From positions 31,317-95,316 of the forward strand of contig MQRK01219756.1 in the NCBI GenBank assembly GCA_001938485.1: a stretch of DNA of 64,000 nucleotides, in the 5' to 3' direction. Under the pieces are notes generated by a model. The model worked only from the letters and a program-made list of their open reading frames with translations. It did not search any database and was not told the DNA's origin. The translations under genes were made by a program, and so were the position numbers. Of the stretch, positions 46,015-55,661 are shown piece after piece (within the stretch, counting starts at the first letter, position 1; each line of letters begins with the position of its first letter). Source of the DNA: Girardia tigrina. Taxonomy: Eukaryota > Platyhelminthes > Tricladida > Dugesiidae.

Positions 46015-46363
46015 TTTTAATAACCAAAGTCATCCATTTAAAAATATATTTTAAGACAATATATTTCGACGGATCTACCGTCATCTTCAGGTCACTAATT
46101 AATAATCAATTCACCTGTATATAAATACAAAAATGATGATTATGTAATCGATTGCATGAAATCATGCTAATCAAAAATTCTAAATAAGCTGGTGGAGACT
46201 GCCGATTGAACATTGATTTTAGGGCAACGTGACCTAATTAACAATGCTTCACACGACACTCTCCCAATAACTGTCAAAATGCGCACACAGAATTTTGAAA
46301 TTATCAAAATTAACATATTGTCTTAAAATATATTTTTTAATGGATGACTTTGGTTATTAAAAG
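46015..46363 (-). mobile_element. small Penelope-derived unit with inverted ends
   Basis: About 49-bp arms (46015-46063 and 46316-46363; TTTTAATAACCAAAGTCATC at the left) flank about 250 bp from the 3' end of a Penelope element: a hammerhead-like core and the segment AACAATGCTTCACACGACAC, which corresponds to 51233-51252. No coding capacity remains. Confidence 0.7.
46064..46090 (-). ncRNA. hammerhead-ribozyme-like motif
   Basis: Minus strand: CTGAAGA, T, GACGG-TAGAT-CCGTC, GAAA. Both conserved boxes are intact and stem II has five Watson-Crick pairs. Stem I and the cleavage triplet are not obvious by eye. Confidence 0.5.
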
Positions 46364-46619
46364 AAGATTTTCCTCCGGCCTTCGTTTTATCAATAAAATT
46401 TAAATTGTTTGAATAATTGATTTAAAATTGATAAATAAATTGATTTAATATTTTTGAAAATAATCAATTATCAAATTCGGAGTCAGGTAATTTGAATTCA
46501 ATTCGAATGTTTCATACCTCGAAAACTTTGTTAATAATTGTTTTGAGGACAAATTAACTCGTTCTAACAATATAGTCGAAAAATCCATTCAGCTTCACTC
46601 TCTCGATCTTTTGAAATAT
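46364..46619. other. AT-rich tract
   Basis: No feature recognised. Confidence 0.5.
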
Positions 46620-47750
46620 TAAAATCAACATGCATCACCTAATGATGCTTTCCATCGCAATTATCTCTTCTGCAAAAACTCGGTTTCATGCAAATCTTTA
46701 AACTGTGACCTTTTCTCAAACAATTCAAACATATATCGTTATCTATCACGAAATATCTCCTTTTGTTCACATTCAAATTTGAAAATATTTCACATTTTTC
46801 TAAAAAATGTTCTTTTTTCGCATACAACAAATAATCCTCCGAGAATTCTTTTGAATTCCTCGGTCATCAGCATATGTTAACAGAGAGATCATTGGTTGGA
46901 GTTTCTCTTCCACGTCAAATCCAATCAAACGTTCTTTGGTTTTCCTTCTAAGCTCTGCTTCTATTTTTAAAAAATTAAGAAGCTTCTCGATTATGGGAAA
47001 GTCATCTTTCTCCAATTTCAAACTTTCTCTTCCCACATCAACAATAGATTTCTGGACATCTTTCTTAATAATTCGTTATAAAGAAATCCATTTTCTAAAT
47101 CCTGACATCGATTCTGGTTCTTCAATTTGAGCACGATTTCCTCGATCATCATCACAAAAAGGTCCATTTCCTTTACGTAATTGTATGTCATTGGTCTGAA
47201 CCGCTTTACTTCTTCCGACAAGCATTGATACAATTGGTCGTTCCCACCATACCTTTCTTCAGGTCGTCGTAAAGATGTCTGCAGCGCGTCTGGACCAAAA
47301 CCGATATTTTTTTACGAGCGAAAAAGGTTCTCCTACTAGAGATTGTCTTAAATAAAGGAGCTTTTCCTCATTGGAACCGTCAGTATCCTCAATACAAACC
47401 TTGAAAGACGTTCTCCATTCTTGAAATTCTCTATACGATCCATGAAAGGTTGGCACTTTCAAGGAATTAAACATCTTCAACTTTTTTTACACTTCAAATC
47501 CGAAACACTTCCGGAAGAGGTGGTCATCATTAAACTTGTTGAGGCGACCTTTTCAACTGAATCTGAGCATTCTTCGAATTTTTTCTCAATTCCTCTGAGA
47601 TCCTCGTTGATCTCGTCAACATCATCGAACCTTCCAAACTTCGTCCCGATTTCTTTGAGGGATTCCAATTTTTCGATAACTTCAAAATACTTTTCTTCAT
47701 AGTGATCTTTGACTTCTTTCCGTTCTTCTTCACTGAGCGTTGAATCGAAT
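46620..47750 (-). mobile_element. BEL/Pao-type gag fossil
   Basis: Minus-strand pieces in order: a coiled-coil N-terminus (47477-47750, 'EERKEVKDHYEEKYFEVIEK'), a capsid-type start (47259-47480, 'LKVPTFHGSYREFQEWRTSF', the usual 'LPxFxGxxxEWxxF' of BEL/Pao gags), middle helical segments (46800-47233) and a Cys/His nucleocapsid end (46639-46830, 'CLNCLRKGHSLKICMKPSFC'). Several breaks; pol and LTRs were not recognised. A ubiquitin unit and an HSP90 fragment lie directly upstream on the same strand. Confidence 0.75.
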
Positions 47751-47845
47751 ACCTTGTTTCTGTATCGGATCAGTGTTCCTTTCTCGAATCTCTTCCTTCA
47801 AAATCCTTCGGAGAATTTTTTCTCCAGATCTTCAGAGTCCATCCA

Positions 47846-48052
47846 ACCATTGAGGCGGAGAACTACCTCAATCGTCGAATCTTTCTGGATTTTGTAAACA
47901 CTGAGTGTTCTGCCGTCCTCGAGTTGTTTCCCGGAGAAGATCAATCGCTGCTTACCAAGAGGGATGCCCTCCTTCTCCTGGATCTTCGCCTTGACATTCT
48001 TTATCGTGTCGCTGGACTCGACCTCCATAGTTATGGTTTTACCAGTAAGCGT
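47846..48052 (-). pseudogene. ubiquitin unit upstream of the gag fossil
   Basis: Minus strand encodes almost a whole ubiquitin: '[20 protein letters not shown]', '[20 protein letters not shown]', '[20 protein letters not shown]', ending 'LRLNG'. The frame continues into the coiled-coil that starts the gag-like protein. Host ubiquitin is a 76-residue modifier released by cleavage after its final Gly-Gly. This copy differs from standard ubiquitin at about fifteen positions, far more than a live host gene would, and so is an old copy or one evolving inside the element. Confidence 0.85.
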
Positions 48053-48064
48053 CTTGACAAATAA

Positions 48065-48320
48065 TTAGACACCTCTTAACCATGGTTTTTTATTCCGATT
48101 GTATTCCTTCAACTGCTGGACGCTGTACTCATCGATCGGATCCACCATCAACAGAACTTCGAAACTCGGTTTAGTCAGTCTCTCCACATACGTCGAATGG
48201 ATCACGTTATCCTTATTCTCGCCGGTAATATAGATTTTCTTCTTGTTTTCCTTCATTCGGAACATGTAATCCTTCAAACTCGTCATTTCGTCACCGCTCG
48301 ATGTCGAATGAATTCGCACT
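48065..48320 (-). pseudogene. HSP90 fragment upstream of the ubiquitin unit
   Basis: Minus strand reads 'STSSGDEMTSLKDYMFRMKE', 'KIYITGENKDNVIHSTYVER' and 'FEVLLMVDPIDEYSVQQLKE', matching the middle-domain end of cytosolic HSP90 ('TSxSGDEMTSLxxYVxRMKE ... VDPIDEYCVQQLKE'). Only about 75 of some 720 residues are present. It ends 'KKPWLRGV' with a stop 12 bases before the ubiquitin unit. HSP90 is an ATP-driven chaperone; this fragment has no ATPase domain and no C-terminal MEEVD. Confidence 0.85.
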
Positions 48321-49398
48321 TCAGTTGAAACACCCACCTTACGCCGCAGTAAAGGGAAGGGGGATTCCCCAAGATTGATATTATTAAATATTATACAATT
48401 ATTATATAAAAAATATATATTTTTAATATATATAATAATAATAATACCTCGAACAAAAATGGTACACAAAATTCGATAATATGTTCTCACTGGTGCCGAC
48501 AGATGCCGGCAATAACAATAACAATAAATTAAAAAGTATATATGTATCACACCGATGATAGATTTTCTCGGAATTATTTAAATCAAGAATTAAATTTTAA
48601 CTTTACTAAAATTTCTTATAGTTATTATATTTATTTCATTTTAAAGATATATTTGTTTACATAATTCTGCTTAAGTTTGATCAATATTTAAATTTTCTCA
48701 ACCACCACTGTCGGAAATACTCCTCGGGACTAATCAGGTTAAATTGAATTCCTGGACGAGGTGCTCAGATAATTTAGAACAAGTAACTTCTATCGGACTT
48801 CGCCGTATGCAATCACAATTTCAATTACGCGTTTTTATGCGAATTATCATACCAAACTTCTGATAATTTTCAGTGTTTATTATTATTTTAATAATTCTTA
48901 TATTGATAAAAAAAGGCAAAAAATAATTATTTCTTATAAAAATACCTTTCAATCTCATTCAAAAATTGTTATACTGTAATTATAAACTTTTACATAATTA
49001 TTTTTAATGATAAATATTTCAATGACTTTTTTCTTAATTTGTAAAAAAAGTAATTAATTTACTTTTATAAGTAATTAATTTTTTATTAATGTTTGGCGGC
49101 GTTCTTGAAAGAAACGATATCTGAAAATTATTGGAGAAAAAAATTTCAAGATTTTTTGCAAAGAATTAAATGAAACGTTAAAAATTAAAAAAAAATTGGA
49201 AAATTAGAAATTATATTTTAATAAAAAAATGTTCATGATGAATCAATTTATTCTTTAAAAAAGTAATAAATTAATTTTTTTTCAAAATTTAAATAGTTAA
49301 ATTAATATTTAAACAATATTTCAAAATTTTTATGAAATATACAATTGATAAATCATTTTATTTACTATATATAATATTAAATTTATAAAACTATTAAT
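48321..49398. other. AT-rich tract
   Basis: The minus frame runs on above the HSP90 piece but with no recognised domain. No other feature seen. Confidence 0.5.
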
Positions 49399-49403
49399 AC
49401 ACA

Positions 49404-49832
49404 TTTGAGAAATGTTTTGAATTGTGTGTTGATATTGTGCATGTTGTATGTTGATTCGGATTGTGTCTCTCCTACACAGATGGATGATTGATATTTTCTT
49501 TGATTCCTACTAATTGAAAATAATTTAATTTAATTTTAAAGTAAAAATATTTAGAATAATTTTGAATGTATTATTTAATTTTTAATGTAATTTAAAATTT
49601 TAATATAAATAAATTTTATATATACTTTTTAACAAAATGTTTAAATTTAATTTTAACCAATTAGAATTTTTATAATTATTAATTAATAATAAATATTTTT
49701 CATTTATTTTAAAATTAGTATGAATTTAGAAATATATTAATCAAGCAAAATATTGAATAGTGAAGGTAGTTTGAGTAAATTCTACTAGTGATGTTCATAA
49801 ATATTTAAAAAATCATATTGATGTTGTAAATA
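49404..49832 (+). mobile_element. solo LTR with perfect target duplication
   Basis: 429 bp, flanked by ACACA at 49399-49403 and 49833-49837. Very similar to the LTR of retroelement A (GAATTGTGTGTTGATATTGT, GATTGTGTCTCTCCTACACA, 3' end ATATTGATGTTGTAAATA). Confidence 0.85.
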
Positions 49833-49837
49833 ACACA

Positions 49838-50399
49838 TATATGTTTGATTTAAAGTAAGCAGAAATTGTTTGGTCATATAAATTTATGACGAGCGTAGAT
49901 TTTTTAAAGAGGAATTTGCAGCCATAAAAACATTAAGTCATATGCGTTGTTTACAAACTTCTAACACTATCTTTGTTTCTTTGAGAAACCAATCACTCAC
50001 TCCTGTACAGAAACCTATTAGTGGCATGTTTTGCTACTTTAATGCGTCCACCCATACCATGATTGTCGTTTGACCAGTTTGGTGTTGAAAAGGCGTAACT
50101 AAATTTTTTTGAATTTTTTTTCAAAAATTAATAACCCAGTTTTCTGAGAATTAATCAATTGATTATATACGAATGAAAGTTTGTTAAAGCATTGTTTTCC
50201 ATGAAATACTTGTTAGATATTCAAAATGAAATTCAAATTTTTGATAAATAAAAATATTTTTATTAAGATTCATTAATAACAAAAAGGAAATAGTTTCATT
50301 GAAATTTATAAAGCATCTAATTGTTCCGACCGATCCCAAGGTTGCCATGAAGACCAGTCGGTGGTAGCAAAGGGGTGCTAGGAAATTGAACTGAGGAGC
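49838..50399. other. mixed-composition tract
   Basis: Less AT-rich at 49900-50070 and 50325-50400; no recognised gene or repeat. Confidence 0.4.
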
Positions 50400-50651
50400 T
50401 TGGTTTTGGTGTAAATAAATTTTAATTTAATTGATAAAATGTTAAGATTTGATTTTAATCAATAAGAGTTTCAATGATTATTTAATATTATAATTATTTT
50501 CCCATTTGTTTTCACAAAAACTAGGATTAAACAAAAAATTATTATTCAAGAAAAATTTCAAATAGTGAAAGTCGTTTGAATAATTGTTGTAATGACAATT
50601 CTACTTGTGATATTAATAAATGTTCGAAAAATCAAATTGATGTTGTTAATA
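50400..50651 (+). mobile_element. 3' part of another LTR
   Basis: Ends AAATTGATGTTGTTAATA, like the other LTRs, and matches the 3' half of 49404-49832 (TTTCAAATAGTGAA and ATTAATAAATGTTC). The 5' part is not recognisable. Confidence 0.65.
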
Positions 50652-51055
50652 GGTAGGTTTCCGACACATTAACAATGCAGGAAAGGGAACAGTTTACCAG
50701 CGACAGTGACCGTTGTGAGATAAACAAGTGCGCTGCTTCTGAGATTGGCCTTTTTGATTTGTTTTTGCACAAATTTTTATTAATGAAAATAATACGGATA
50801 AATAAACAAATTATTCGTTTATTTAATCATTCCACCCAAATTCCGTTTAATAAATTTTTCTTTTAATTTGTAAAATTTAACATATAAATATAAAATTTAT
50901 TTTTAAATTATATTTGTAAATTTTTAACATAAAACTATTAAATTTTAATTTACAACAACTACTTTATTTAAAAAGTTATTTCTTTACATATAAATATTTA
51001 AAAAATGATGATAGACTATTTTTAAAAAACAAAAAACGATCATCAGAATTTATTG
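50652..51055. other. AT-rich tract
   Basis: No feature recognised apart from a chance frame at 50675-50866. Confidence 0.5.
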
Positions 51056-51062
51056 TGATTAA

Positions 51063-51089
51063 TTTCGACGGATCAACCGTCATCATCAG
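51063..51089 (-). ncRNA. hammerhead-ribozyme-like motif, terminal
   Basis: Minus strand: CTGATGA, T, GACGG-TTGAT-CCGTC, GAAA, TTAATC. A15.1 can pair with the U of the AUC triplet, leaving a tetraloop-like stem III, as in the minimal Penelope hammerheads. The upstream TATCATTGT is partly complementary to the following ACAAT. Confidence 0.55.
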
Positions 51090-51160
51090 ACTGAATTAAC
51101 AATGATATACTCNCGTTTATATATCAAAGCAATGTTTATGTAATCATTATGTCATTTAAA

Positions 51161-51859
51161 TCATGAAAATACTTTCAATAAAGTTGAAGAGGATTGTGTT
51201 TGGACATTGATTTTAGGATCAAAAGATTTAATCAACAATGCTTCACACATCACCCTCTCACAGTAATTATCAAATTGTGAACACAAAATCTTAAAATTAC
51301 TTACGTCAACTTTACTATTCAAACAGTTCTTCTTATATTGAGCAATATTGTTATCACTTTCCATGCGATTATGTTCCTGAATCCGTTTACAGAGATGACG
51401 ACAAGTCTCTCCAATGTATGTGGCGTCACACTCATTGCATTTATATTGATAAACTAAATTGGAACATAATCCAGTTGGAGTGATAGATTTACTACTAAAC
51501 AAACTTCCTATCTTACATGATCTAGATACAATTTTTAAATTTAATAAATTATTTTCATCATGTTTCAAAATAGAGTTTTTGAATTTCCTGAAACCTTCAG
51601 AGTAGGGAACAGTCAAAACAAAACCAATATTATCATAATTATTATTTATCTGATTTTTAATTTTGTCGCTATTTATTGTATTTGATTTTTCATTTTCCGA
51701 TTTAATTAATTTATCGACAGTTTCACGAGTTAATTTTTCAAATATTGATTTGGAATATCCATTTTTATGAAGTAAATTCATTAACTTATCAATACTTTCA
51801 TTACACTTAGCGTACGTAGACGAAAGTGTCCAAGATCTATAGATCAAACCTTTTATCAT
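51161..51859 (-). CDS. Penelope-like reverse-transcriptase end plus GIY-YIG endonuclease
   Basis: 232 codons, no internal stop. Residues 1-60 ('MIKGLIYRSWTLSSTYAKCN', 'LMNLLHKNGY') form the C-terminal end of a Penelope reverse transcriptase. A linker with 'VLTVPYSEGFRKFKNS' follows. Residues about 138-225 are the GIY-YIG nuclease: 'LVYQYKCNECDATYIGETCR' (CxxC and the YIG motif), 'HLCKRIQEH' (Arg and His), and 'CERVMCEALLIKSFDPKINV' with the metal-binding Glu. In whole elements this enzyme nicks the target for target-primed reverse transcription. Complete Penelope proteins exceed 700 residues, so this ORF is a truncated one. Its ATG is the Met of 'MIKGL', internal to full-length proteins. Confidence 0.88.
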   Translation of the reverse strand: MIKGLIYRSWTLSSTYAKCNESIDKLMNLLHKNGYSKSIFEKLTRETVDKLIKSENEKSNTINSDKIKNQINNNYDNIGFVLTVPYSEGFRKFKNSILKHDENNLLNLKIVSRSCKIGSLFSSKSITPTGLCSNLVYQYKCNECDATYIGETCRHLCKRIQEHNRMESDNNIAQYKKNCLNSKVDVSNFKILCSQFDNYCERVMCEALLIKSFDPKINVQTQSSSTLLKVFS

Positions 51860-51939
51860 ATTTCTTTTATGATAAAAAAAAGAAATATGATAAAAGGTTT
51901 GATCTATAGATCTTGGACACTTTCGTCTACGTACGCTAA
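51807..51939. repeat. near-perfect hairpin, 59-bp arms
   Basis: Arms 51807-51865 and 51881-51939 are exact complements as far as I can check (TTAGCGTACGTAGACGAAAG at the left), with a 15-base A/T loop. The right arm repeats the start of the ORF at 51161-51859 in inverted orientation. Confidence 0.92.
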
Positions 51940-52006
51940 ATGTTCATAATGATTACATAAACATTGCTTTGATATATAAACGCGAGTATATCATTGTTAA
52001 TTCAGT

Positions 52007-52033
52007 CTGATGATGACGGTTGATCCGTCGAAA
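52007..52033 (+). ncRNA. hammerhead-ribozyme-like motif, inverted partner
   Basis: CTGATGATGACGGTTGATCC then GTCGAAA. Upstream TATCATTGT (51989-51997) is an exact complement of ACAATGATA (52044-52052), which could close an outer stem I. Confidence 0.55.
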
Positions 52034-52039
52034 TTATTT

Positions 52040-52640
52040 CTTTACAATGATAAAAAATCTTCATCCGTTTATTATCTTTTTTTAAAAATTCTTATTTCTA
52101 AACTTTTATTAATTATTTTGATATTAAAAATATCAATTGTTATTTATGTAAAAAAAATTTTGGTTTTATATAATAATTTAATTTTTGTTGGTTTTTTTAA
52201 AAATCATTGTAAAATTTTTTAAATTTTTTGAATATTATTTAATTTTTAAATTAAAAATTCATTAATCTATTAGGCGAAGTGAAAATTGTCACTAATTCCT
52301 CATATTTATTTTCTTTGTTTATGATATTCAAAATATTCTTTATTGGTAAAATCAATTTTATTTTCTATTTTTTATAAAAAAACAACAACAATTTATAATT
52401 CTTCAATTTTTTATAAAAATTATAAAAATTCGAAACAGAAATTTTTAATTAAAAATTGTCTACTGAATTCATATTTTACTTTTATAAATTTTAATATCGA
52501 TATTCATCAACGTTCAAAACCTTGTTCAAGAAAGGAATGTTGATGTTACCATGAAACCATTTGCCAATTTTGTGCACTTGAAACCAATTTATTCCTCTTC
52601 CATTGATTGAAACACTTGAAAGGAAATAATTTAATTACTC
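52040..52640. other. AT-rich tract
   Basis: A reverse copy of the dispersed motif (ATGAGGAATTAGTGACAATT on minus) lies near 52283-52305. Otherwise nothing recognised. Confidence 0.5.
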
Positions 52641-52645
52641 AATGA

Positions 52646-52723
52646 ATTTACTCTTTTTTTCGAAGCGAATTCTCTTGCTGAAAGTTTTCCCCGTCGTTAT
52701 AACTTGCGAAAAAAAGAGTAATT
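52646..52723. repeat. stem-loop with 16-bp perfect arms
   Basis: TTTACTCTTTTTTTCG at about 52647 and CGAAAAAAAGAGTAA at about 52708, separated by a GC-richer loop of about 44 bases. Confidence 0.6.
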
Positions 52724-53240
52724 CGTTTCTTTTCAAAGTAAATTGACTGTGAATTAGTTTCTTCTTTCGTACAAATTTCACAAAAAAAAGTAATGAAGTA
52801 ATTAGTTTTCCATTTTGTAATTAGTCTGTAAAGGTAATTTTTGGTTATTTTAATATTAATTAATTTTTTATTATTTAATTAAAAGGATATTTGGTTTGGA
52901 TAATATTTGGATAAAAGAATATTATTTGGTTTTGGCAACAAATGTATTCCAATATTTTTGATCATATTTTCTTCTATTCAGACAAAACGGAAGCAAAACA
53001 GATTTTTTTATATAACCTTTTGAGCTTTTTTTTAATACGTTTTAACACTTTACTTAATAATGAAAAGACATATTTTGCATTTTTAAAGCAATTAAAATAC
53101 ATTTTAAATGAGAATTTTCTATTGTGCCAGAAATTATTTTACCTGCTTAAATTATAAAATAATATATTGAGAATTTGATATTTAAATTGACTCAGTTTTA
53201 ATGTTTGTATCATATTTTTGTGTTTATATATATATATATA
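52724..53240. other. AT-rich tract ending in (TA)n
   Basis: No gene recognised; a short (TA)n run lies at 53226-53241. Confidence 0.5.
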
Positions 53241-53291
53241 ATTAGTGGGAAAATATATGTTCTCCCCCACACCCACCCTGGGGGGTCACCC

Positions 53292-53650
53292 GTTACCATG
53301 GAATCGGTCGCGGTTACAATGGCAACGGTGGCGTAACCATATCAACGAACGCGGTTACCATAGCAATGGTCGCGTTTATCTTAGCAATGGTTCCGATTCA
53401 CTTAGCAACGCTTCTGATTGGTCCTTGGTACCATAGAAACGTTTCTCATTAGTAACCGGTTCCTTAGCAATGGTGCCGGTTGTCATAGCAACGTTTCCGG
53501 TCACTCTAGCAACGGTTTAGGTTCACTTGGTAACGGTAACCAAGGGTCATTTTTCATTAGCAGCGGATACACTGATTCACGGCGGTTTTAACCATGGTAA
53601 CGGTTACCGTATCCATAGCAACGGTGATCCTTTTCCTAGCAACCGTAGAA
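53292..53650. repeat. 21-bp minisatellite resembling RFX X-boxes
   Basis: At least eight tandem units of about 21 bp of the form ATAGCAACGGTTNCGGTTAC-C, some spaced at 31. Adjacent units form palindromes such as GTTACCATAGCAAT, GTTACAATGGCAAC and GTATCCATAGCAAC, which fit the RFX X-box consensus GTNRCCNNRGYAAC. Composition is far richer in G+C than the flanks. A plus frame stays open (53245-53436) only because the period is a multiple of three; its 7-residue periodic peptide is not a credible protein. Confidence 0.8.
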
Positions 53651-55085
53651 AAAAGTTCAAATCGATCACTGCACAATGCACAAATGTTTTAATCGATATT
53701 TTAAAAGTGCTAATCGATAGTTCACATTGTGTTACACATTTTTAATTTGCTAGCACAGTGCTTTTTAAGTTGCATATGTGCAACAGTGCAAAAATCAATA
53801 CATAATTTTTTTTAAAAGTGCTAGTGTCAAAATTCGATATCATGTGTTCAATGCAAATTTTGATTTTCTATCTGAATGTGTAATTAGAATTTTCATATAT
53901 TGATTATTTTTTCTTATAATTAACATAATGTGCGAATTTACACAAAATGCACATCAATTTTAAAGGTACCAGGAAGCAGAATATCAAAAATGAGCTGATG
54001 CACTTAAATAAAAACTTATATACGTACATTCAGATTCCATATCAACATTTTCGAAAAAGGGCTAAAATATCGATTTTTTCGAATATTTCTGAAATTCTTA
54101 AAAAAGTGCTTAAAAATCGATTTTTTCGTATATATCTGAAACCCATATGATATATGTATGTTATTTACCATCAAATAATACCTCTTGAATCGCTTAATGT
54201 ACCTCATTAACAATCACAAGTACTTTGGTTACTGTAACTAAGAGAAACAACCTTTTATATTATATGTAAAAACTACATATATAAAACTCATATAGTACTT
54301 AAAACATGCATCGACATAACAAGCTAAGTACCTAGGCCTAGGCCTCAACCATCAAAAGTACCTTGGTTACCGTAACCATGATTTTAACCTTTTAATATTA
54401 TATATAAAAACAATCGAAAACACCATAGAAACCATCACCGTTATCTTTAAAACCATGAAAAAACACCTTAAAAATCAACGAAGACATGTAAAACCCACCA
54501 AAATTACTCAAAAAAGAGCAAAAATCAATACTGCACTCGTCTGCACATTTGATAATCAATACTGCATATGTGCTAATCAATAATGCACATGTGTTAATGA
54601 ATACTTCACATGTGCAAGTGTGCAAAATCAATAAGTTCACAATTGTACAAAGTGCAATATATTCATGTTTTTCCTTATATAATACAGTGTAAAGTGGTGT
54701 CGAATGCCCATAGGGTATAGCCTAGGCAGAAGGTGAAGAAAGCAAAATATGTAAAATCTGTTTGAAAATATGGATAGTAACTCATATATGAATAGTCAAA
54801 TTCAATATCAAAATTTTTTAAAAATCAATACGTAGTGCTTTTTCGAATATATGCACATTATGTGTGCAAATATTATATTATAGGTATGTATTATATTATG
54901 ATATTATATTATGTTATCCACCAATATTGTATCAACCATTCAAAACATTACGGTATCCAAGGTGATATCGTCATGCATCCATCATGTGAACGTATTGCAT
55001 TCATCATATCAATGCACAACTGAATATGGAAAAAATACAGAAAATACTGAATAATATATAAAATACTATAAGAACTACCTTATCA
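53651..55085. repeat. degenerate short-repeat region
   Basis: No genes. Words such as GTGCTAATCGAT, GCACATGTG and CAAAAATCAATA recur at 53680-53800 and 54525-54660 with a spacing near 24-25 bp (for example CTGCATATGTGCTAATCAAT, AATGCACATGTGTTAATGAA). A pair of related segments, AGTACTTTGGTTACTGTAAC (54220) and AGTACCTTGGTTACCGTAAC (54356), also repeats. Confidence 0.55.
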
Positions 55086-55089
55086 ACCA

Positions 55090-55290
55090 TTACCATCATA
55101 CTATCAACAATCTAATATACCTTACTAGTCATACAATCAACTATCAAATTTACCATATCAACTATCAAATATACATCATCAACCATACCATCGACCATCA
55201 AATATACTTTCTCAACCATTAAAAGTACCATATCAGCTATCAAATATACATTAACAACCATATCATCAACCATCAAAATCACCTCATGAA
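55090..55290. repeat. minisatellite of 21- and 33-bp units
   Basis: Units beginning ATCAAATATAC or a variant follow each other at about 21, 33, 21, 21 and 33 bp from about 55147 (for example ATCAAATATACTTTCTCAAC-C). A minus frame is open through it (55112-55297) because periods are multiples of three; coding is unlikely. Confidence 0.7.
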
Positions 55291-55426
55291 CAGCCATTTG
55301 TATATAAAAACCTTCAAATCTACCTTAACAGCAATAAAAAGTAACCCTAATTGTATCAACCATTACCTTATCAACCTTTCAAAAAGTGAACATTTTAATA
55401 TACATATGTTACATATATATTATATG

Positions 55427-55465
<39 letters not shown>

Positions 55466-55660
55466 TTATATATTATATACAATCACTATGTGTATCATCA
55501 ACTATTTACTGAAGAATCATCACAATATCAACCATTAATATTAATATATTATTGTTATATACATATAGTACAATATATAAATATATGTTATGTTAAATAA
55601 ACATTCTACCAAGTGTACCAACGACTTTTGTATATTGTAAAATGTTGATTAAGTCTTTGG
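55291..55660. other. AT-rich tract with (TA)n microsatellite
   Basis: A (TA)n run of about 32 bases at 55428-55459. Nothing else recognised. Confidence 0.6.
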
Positions 55661-55661
55661 C

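Larger units (their letters stand above)
51058..52038 (-). mobile_element. Penelope-like element (family A), 5'-truncated, inverted ends, young
   Basis: Terminal segments 51058-51150 and 51944-52038 are inverted copies that match almost base for base. Between them lie a 232-codon ORF (51161-51859, minus) and a 59-bp-arm hairpin (51807-51939). The ORF is open through the GIY-YIG endonuclease but holds only the last part of the reverse transcriptase. The near identity of the arms points to a recent origin. The N at 51113 can be read as G from the inverted copy (CGCGAGTATA near 51981). Confidence 0.88.

Noticed and set aside
47846-48052. A functional host ubiquitin gene
   Set aside because: Too diverged from the near-invariant ubiquitin sequence and joined to a gag-like coiled coil.
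53245-53436. Open frame with 'SNGS'-rich periodic peptide
   Set aside because: Product of a 21-bp tandem repeat whose period is a multiple of three; no start context or domain.
55112-55297. Open frame with 'VYLIVDMV' periodic peptide
   Set aside because: Same reason: minisatellite with 21- and 33-bp units.
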